DNA of 38,827 bases from Puniceicoccales bacterium. Its GTDB lineage: Bacteria; Verrucomicrobiota; Verrucomicrobiia; Opitutales; JAIRLM01. The stretch's first letter is position 1. Each line of letters starts with the position of its first letter. Positions 36,499-38,827 of this stretch are shown here, one piece after another. The position numbers and the translations under genes were made by a program. A model generated the notes under the pieces. The model ran no database searches and was not told where the DNA came from. It saw nothing but the letters and a program-made list of their open reading frames with translations. The DNA is taken from NCBI GenBank assembly GCA_031268795.1, contig JAIRWT010000009.1, positions 1 through 38,827 on the forward strand, in the 5' to 3' direction.

Positions 36499-38497
36499 CG
36501 GCAACCGTCGGCAATCACGTCCATCGCAAGCTATTCCGCGTATTGCTATTTTCGGCCAACCGAACACCGGCAAATCAACGATTTTCAACATCCTAACCAA
36601 TGGCAGGCAGCATACGGCAAATTGGGCAGGGAAAACCATCGAGCCAAAAACTGGTATTTGCACCAATTTTGGCGAAAGCTACACGATTGTCGATCTCCCA
36701 GGCACACATAGTCTTAGTCCTCATTCGGGGGGCAAAAACATAACCTGCGAATACTTTTGGAATGAAAATCCAAATGGAATTATTCTAGTTTTGGATGGAT
36801 CCCAACTTAGCAGAAGCATGTATCTGCTCACGGATTTTATGGGATTGAATGTGCCCATAATTGTTGTCGTTACCATGGTCGATGTGCTGAAATCCCTTGG
36901 TAGGGAAATTGATTTTCAAAAATTGGAAGCCATTCTTGGCGTACCGGTAATTCCCGTAATTGCCACAGGCCGTTGCAATCGAGGAAAAATTATTGCCGGC
37001 CTGAGCAAACTTGTCCACGAAAAACCAATTCTGCGACATGGTGATTTTGCGGCCGCTTGTAAAAAAATTGCAGGTGAAGACCGTTGGAATCGAATTCGGA
37101 TATGCCTGGAAGACTCACAATCACCTGATTGCAAAGGATGCAAGGACTGGCTTGCCGTTAAGTTGTTGGAGGGGGATATTCATGTTCGGCAAAAATGCCC
37201 ATCGGACATAACGGATAATGCCGATATTATTCGAATTGCCGGATGCCGATACAAATGGATTCGCGACTGTATGATGGCAATATGCGTACGCCTACCACGG
37301 CCGCGGCTGAACAAATTTGATCGATTGGCCTTGCATCCAATTTTTGGAACCATTCTAGCTTTCCTATTTTTATTTCTCGGATTTGCCATAAGTGCTTTTG
37401 CGGCCGGAGGATTTCAGCATTTCCTGCGAAAGCTGGTGAATTTTTTGCCGAAAAATGTATGCATTTCCGGGATTCCAACTTTGTTCGCAGAAGTTCTAAA
37501 TGATGCGATTCTTCCGGGGCTAATGATTGCCGCATATCTTCTCATCTTTGTAGGCGCACTAACTTTAGCCATCGGGATTATGGAGGAGGTTGGCTATATA
37601 GCGCGCATTGCCTATCTTTTCAATTGGCTAATGGGCCGCGTTGGACTTCAGGGAAAGTGTATTATTCCTTTTATTTCCGGATTTGGATGTACGGTTGCCG
37701 GCGTTTGCGGAGCCAGGATCATAGATTGCCCATGCCAGCGTCGACTTACCATCGCCGCCTGTTGGGTTGTGCCATGTTCCGGTACCTGGGGAACGGTTGG
37801 ATTTGTTGCCATGCTTTTTTTTGGCACCAAAGCCATCCTCGTCATTCTCGGTCTTTTTATCCTGATGATCGTACACATCATTCTCACAACCTATATTTTC
37901 GGCAAAAATCACCGATCCGTGCCATCGGAAATGCTCATGGATTTGCCTCACTACCACCGGCCAAATTGGAAAAATATTCTGAAAGTGGTTTTTCGGCAAA
38001 TGGGCCAATTATTATTAAAATCCACGCCGGTTATCCTTATGACGGCAGTTTCGCTGTGGGCATTTTTGCGACAATTTGATCATTCGCATGGTGATGCCTT
38101 TGCGGAAATTTTTGCAAAATTCTCTGCCATTTTTGGCCTCCATTGGAAGCTTTTTACGGCTCTCCTTCTTTCGCTCATTAACCGTGAGTCCGCGCTAGGG
38201 GGAATTGCCATTCTGTTTGGAGGTGCGAGTTGCGATTTATCCTTCGCCGGCAGTATGCTAACGCAAAATTTACAACGGACAACCATTGAAATGTCACTGC
38301 TTGCCTCCGTTTCCGTTCCAAGCGCATTGGCATTTTTGTGCGCATTTTTTCTGAGCCCGCCGTGCTGCGCCGCCATCGCTGCCACCGTCCAGGAAGTTCG
38401 CTCCTACGCGTGGACTTTACGACTTTTTGCCTACTACTTCTTTAACTCACTTCTAGCTGCGGCTGTAGTATTCCATCTTACTTCGCTATTTCTTTGA
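36482..38497 (+). CDS. feoB: Ferrous iron transport protein B, with altered GTPase and gate motifs
   Basis: A 671-aa inner-membrane Fe(II) transporter with an N-terminal G domain. G1 is GQPNTGKS (25-32) and G3 DLPGTHSL (71-78). G4, normally NxxD, reads TMVD (131-134), so the guanine-contacting Asn is missing. The membrane part has about 8-10 helices; the Gate motif usually GFGCNVPA reads GFGCTVAG near residue 400, and the second gate usually MSCGARLP reads VPCSGTWG. GGAGG (36474-36478) precedes GTG 36482 by 3 bases and GTG 36488 by 9, so the latter start is possible. The family call is secure from order and length; nucleotide and metal specificity may differ from the textbook enzyme. Confidence 0.9.
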   Translation: MAVIANGNRRQSRPSQAIPRIAIFGQPNTGKSTIFNILTNGRQHTANWAGKTIEPKTGICTNFGESYTIVDLPGTHSLSPHSGGKNITCEYFWNENPNGIILVLDGSQLSRSMYLLTDFMGLNVPIIVVVTMVDVLKSLGREIDFQKLEAILGVPVIPVIATGRCNRGKIIAGLSKLVHEKPILRHGDFAAACKKIAGEDRWNRIRICLEDSQSPDCKGCKDWLAVKLLEGDIHVRQKCPSDITDNADIIRIAGCRYKWIRDCMMAICVRLPRPRLNKFDRLALHPIFGTILAFLFLFLGFAISAFAAGGFQHFLRKLVNFLPKNVCISGIPTLFAEVLNDAILPGLMIAAYLLIFVGALTLAIGIMEEVGYIARIAYLFNWLMGRVGLQGKCIIPFISGFGCTVAGVCGARIIDCPCQRRLTIAACWVVPCSGTWGTVGFVAMLFFGTKAILVILGLFILMIVHIILTTYIFGKNHRSVPSEMLMDLPHYHRPNWKNILKVVFRQMGQLLLKSTPVILMTAVSLWAFLRQFDHSHGDAFAEIFAKFSAIFGLHWKLFTALLLSLINRESALGGIAILFGGASCDLSFAGSMLTQNLQRTTIEMSLLASVSVPSALAFLCAFFLSPPCCAAIAATVQEVRSYAWTLRLFAYYFFNSLLAAAVVFHLTSLFL

Positions 38498-38539
38498 AAA
38501 CGGAAAAATAATGCATTTCCACTTTATGGAGATACAAAT

Positions 38540-38558
38540 AGCTCTAAGCCAAAGAGCT
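38540..38558. other. Inverted repeat downstream of feoB
   Basis: AGCTCT and AGAGCT, perfect 6-bp arms with a 7-base loop, lie 43 bp past the feoB stop. No T-run follows, so a terminator role is doubtful. The rest of 38498-38681 shows nothing I recognise. Confidence 0.3.
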
Positions 38559-38681
38559 CACAGCTTAGGATGTCGCTAAAATAGTGGAGGCCTTTTGAGA
38601 GTTGCGTTCTGGGGGAAATAAAATTTCCCATCGTCATATAAACCTTGAAAATGCCGGTGCGGAAATTTATCCTCGAGCCCT

Positions 38682-38827
38682 ATGAATGCAATTGATGGCG
38701 ATTTTTACCAACCTGGAGTCAACCTGGAGTCAACCTGGAGTCAACCTGGAGTCAACCTGGAGTCAACCTGGAGTCAACCTGGAGTCAACCTGGAGTCACT
38801 ACAAAATAATTTAATTTTCGCTTCCGG
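38682..38827 (+). CDS. Start of an ORF built on an 11-bp tandem repeat, 3' partial
   Basis: The ATG at 38682 opens MNAIDGDFY and then enters eight perfect 11-bp repeats, read as nearly three copies of the 11-residue unit QPGVNLESTWS, and leaves as LQNNLIFAS, still open at the window edge. The frame is closed upstream by TGA at 38646, so this is the first ATG. No Shine-Dalgarno sequence is evident. Its plan (short start, YQP..., out-of-phase tandem repeat) resembles the gene at 26586-28241. With only 48 codons visible the coding call is moderate, but the absence of stops in all three sense frames supports it; the opposite strand meets TGA within the repeat. Confidence 0.5.
   Translation, partial: MNAIDGDFYQPGVNLESTWSQPGVNLESTWSQPGVNLESLQNNLIFAS
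38709..38796 (+). repeat. 11-bp tandem repeat, eight perfect copies
   Basis: The unit CAACCTGGAGT is repeated eight times without a mismatch (88 bp). Perfect identity points to recent expansion or ongoing slippage. Eleven is not a multiple of three, so each gain or loss of a copy changes the downstream frame. Confidence 0.97.

Noticed and set aside
38709..38796. CRISPR array at the right edge
   Set aside because: The copies are 11 bp, perfect and directly abutting with no spacers; this is a simple tandem repeat.

Overview
The window is 38.8 kb of bacterial chromosome at moderate GC. It is rich in housekeeping genes, carries two tRNA genes, and shows no insertion sequence, prophage, CRISPR array or rRNA. 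The cell has a Gram-negative envelope: LpxI and WaaA make the lipid A-Kdo core, and two predicted outer-membrane beta-barrels end in phenylalanine. A PilM-PilN-like fusion followed by a PilO-like protein resembles the Amuc_1101/Amuc_1100 arrangement of Akkermansia. Together with LpxI and a TorF-like porin this points tentatively to the Verrucomicrobiota (PVC group). The five large unrecognised genes, several with hydrophobic segments near the N-terminus and one with ankyrin-like repeats, suggest a host-associated lifestyle; this is inference.

Layout. 1-1431: a collagen-like protein with an autotransporter-type barrel, cut by the left edge. 1487-8346 (minus): pheT, tRNA-Val, groL, groS, dnaK. 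8560-10281: unrecognised membrane protein. 10510-13942 (minus): lpxI and leuS. 14158-14955: porin-like protein with a clear intrinsic terminator. 15064-16224 (minus): prfB, divergent from pssA (16375-17277). 17255-19590 (minus): PilO-like and PilM/PilN-like proteins, coupled by ATGA. 19720-20619 (minus): a haloalkane-dehalogenase-like protein that has lost its catalytic residues. 20765-21673 (minus): unrecognised coiled-coil protein. 21840-22958: dnaN. 23031-24573 (minus): a bilobed-hydrophobic/ankyrin-like protein and a possible small membrane protein. 24754-26526: aspS. 26586-28241 (minus): an unrecognised membrane protein whose first codons are an 8-bp tandem repeat. 28454-31134: glmS and cmk. 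31147-31234 (minus): tRNA-Ser. 31352-33046: iron-type ABC permease. 33058-34704 (minus): a Pro/Ala-rich repeat protein with a possible Cys-His-Asp domain. 34831-36135: waaA. 36262-38497: feoA-feoB. 38682 to the right edge: the start of an ORF built on eight perfect copies of an 11-bp repeat.

Most genes serve translation (pheT, leuS, aspS, prfB, tRNAs), folding (dnaK, groSL), replication (dnaN) and envelope precursors (glmS, lpxI, waaA, pssA). Two iron uptake routes (Fbp-type permease, FeoAB) lie within 7 kb. The accessory interest is in the surface or effector-like genes. Two ORFs begin with tandem repeats whose units (8 and 11 bp) are not multiples of three and are open in all three sense frames, the architecture of slipped-strand phase-variable genes. 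Gene starts were often moved inward from the longest ORF, because many family-typical starts lie downstream; Shine-Dalgarno sites are weak or absent at many genes.
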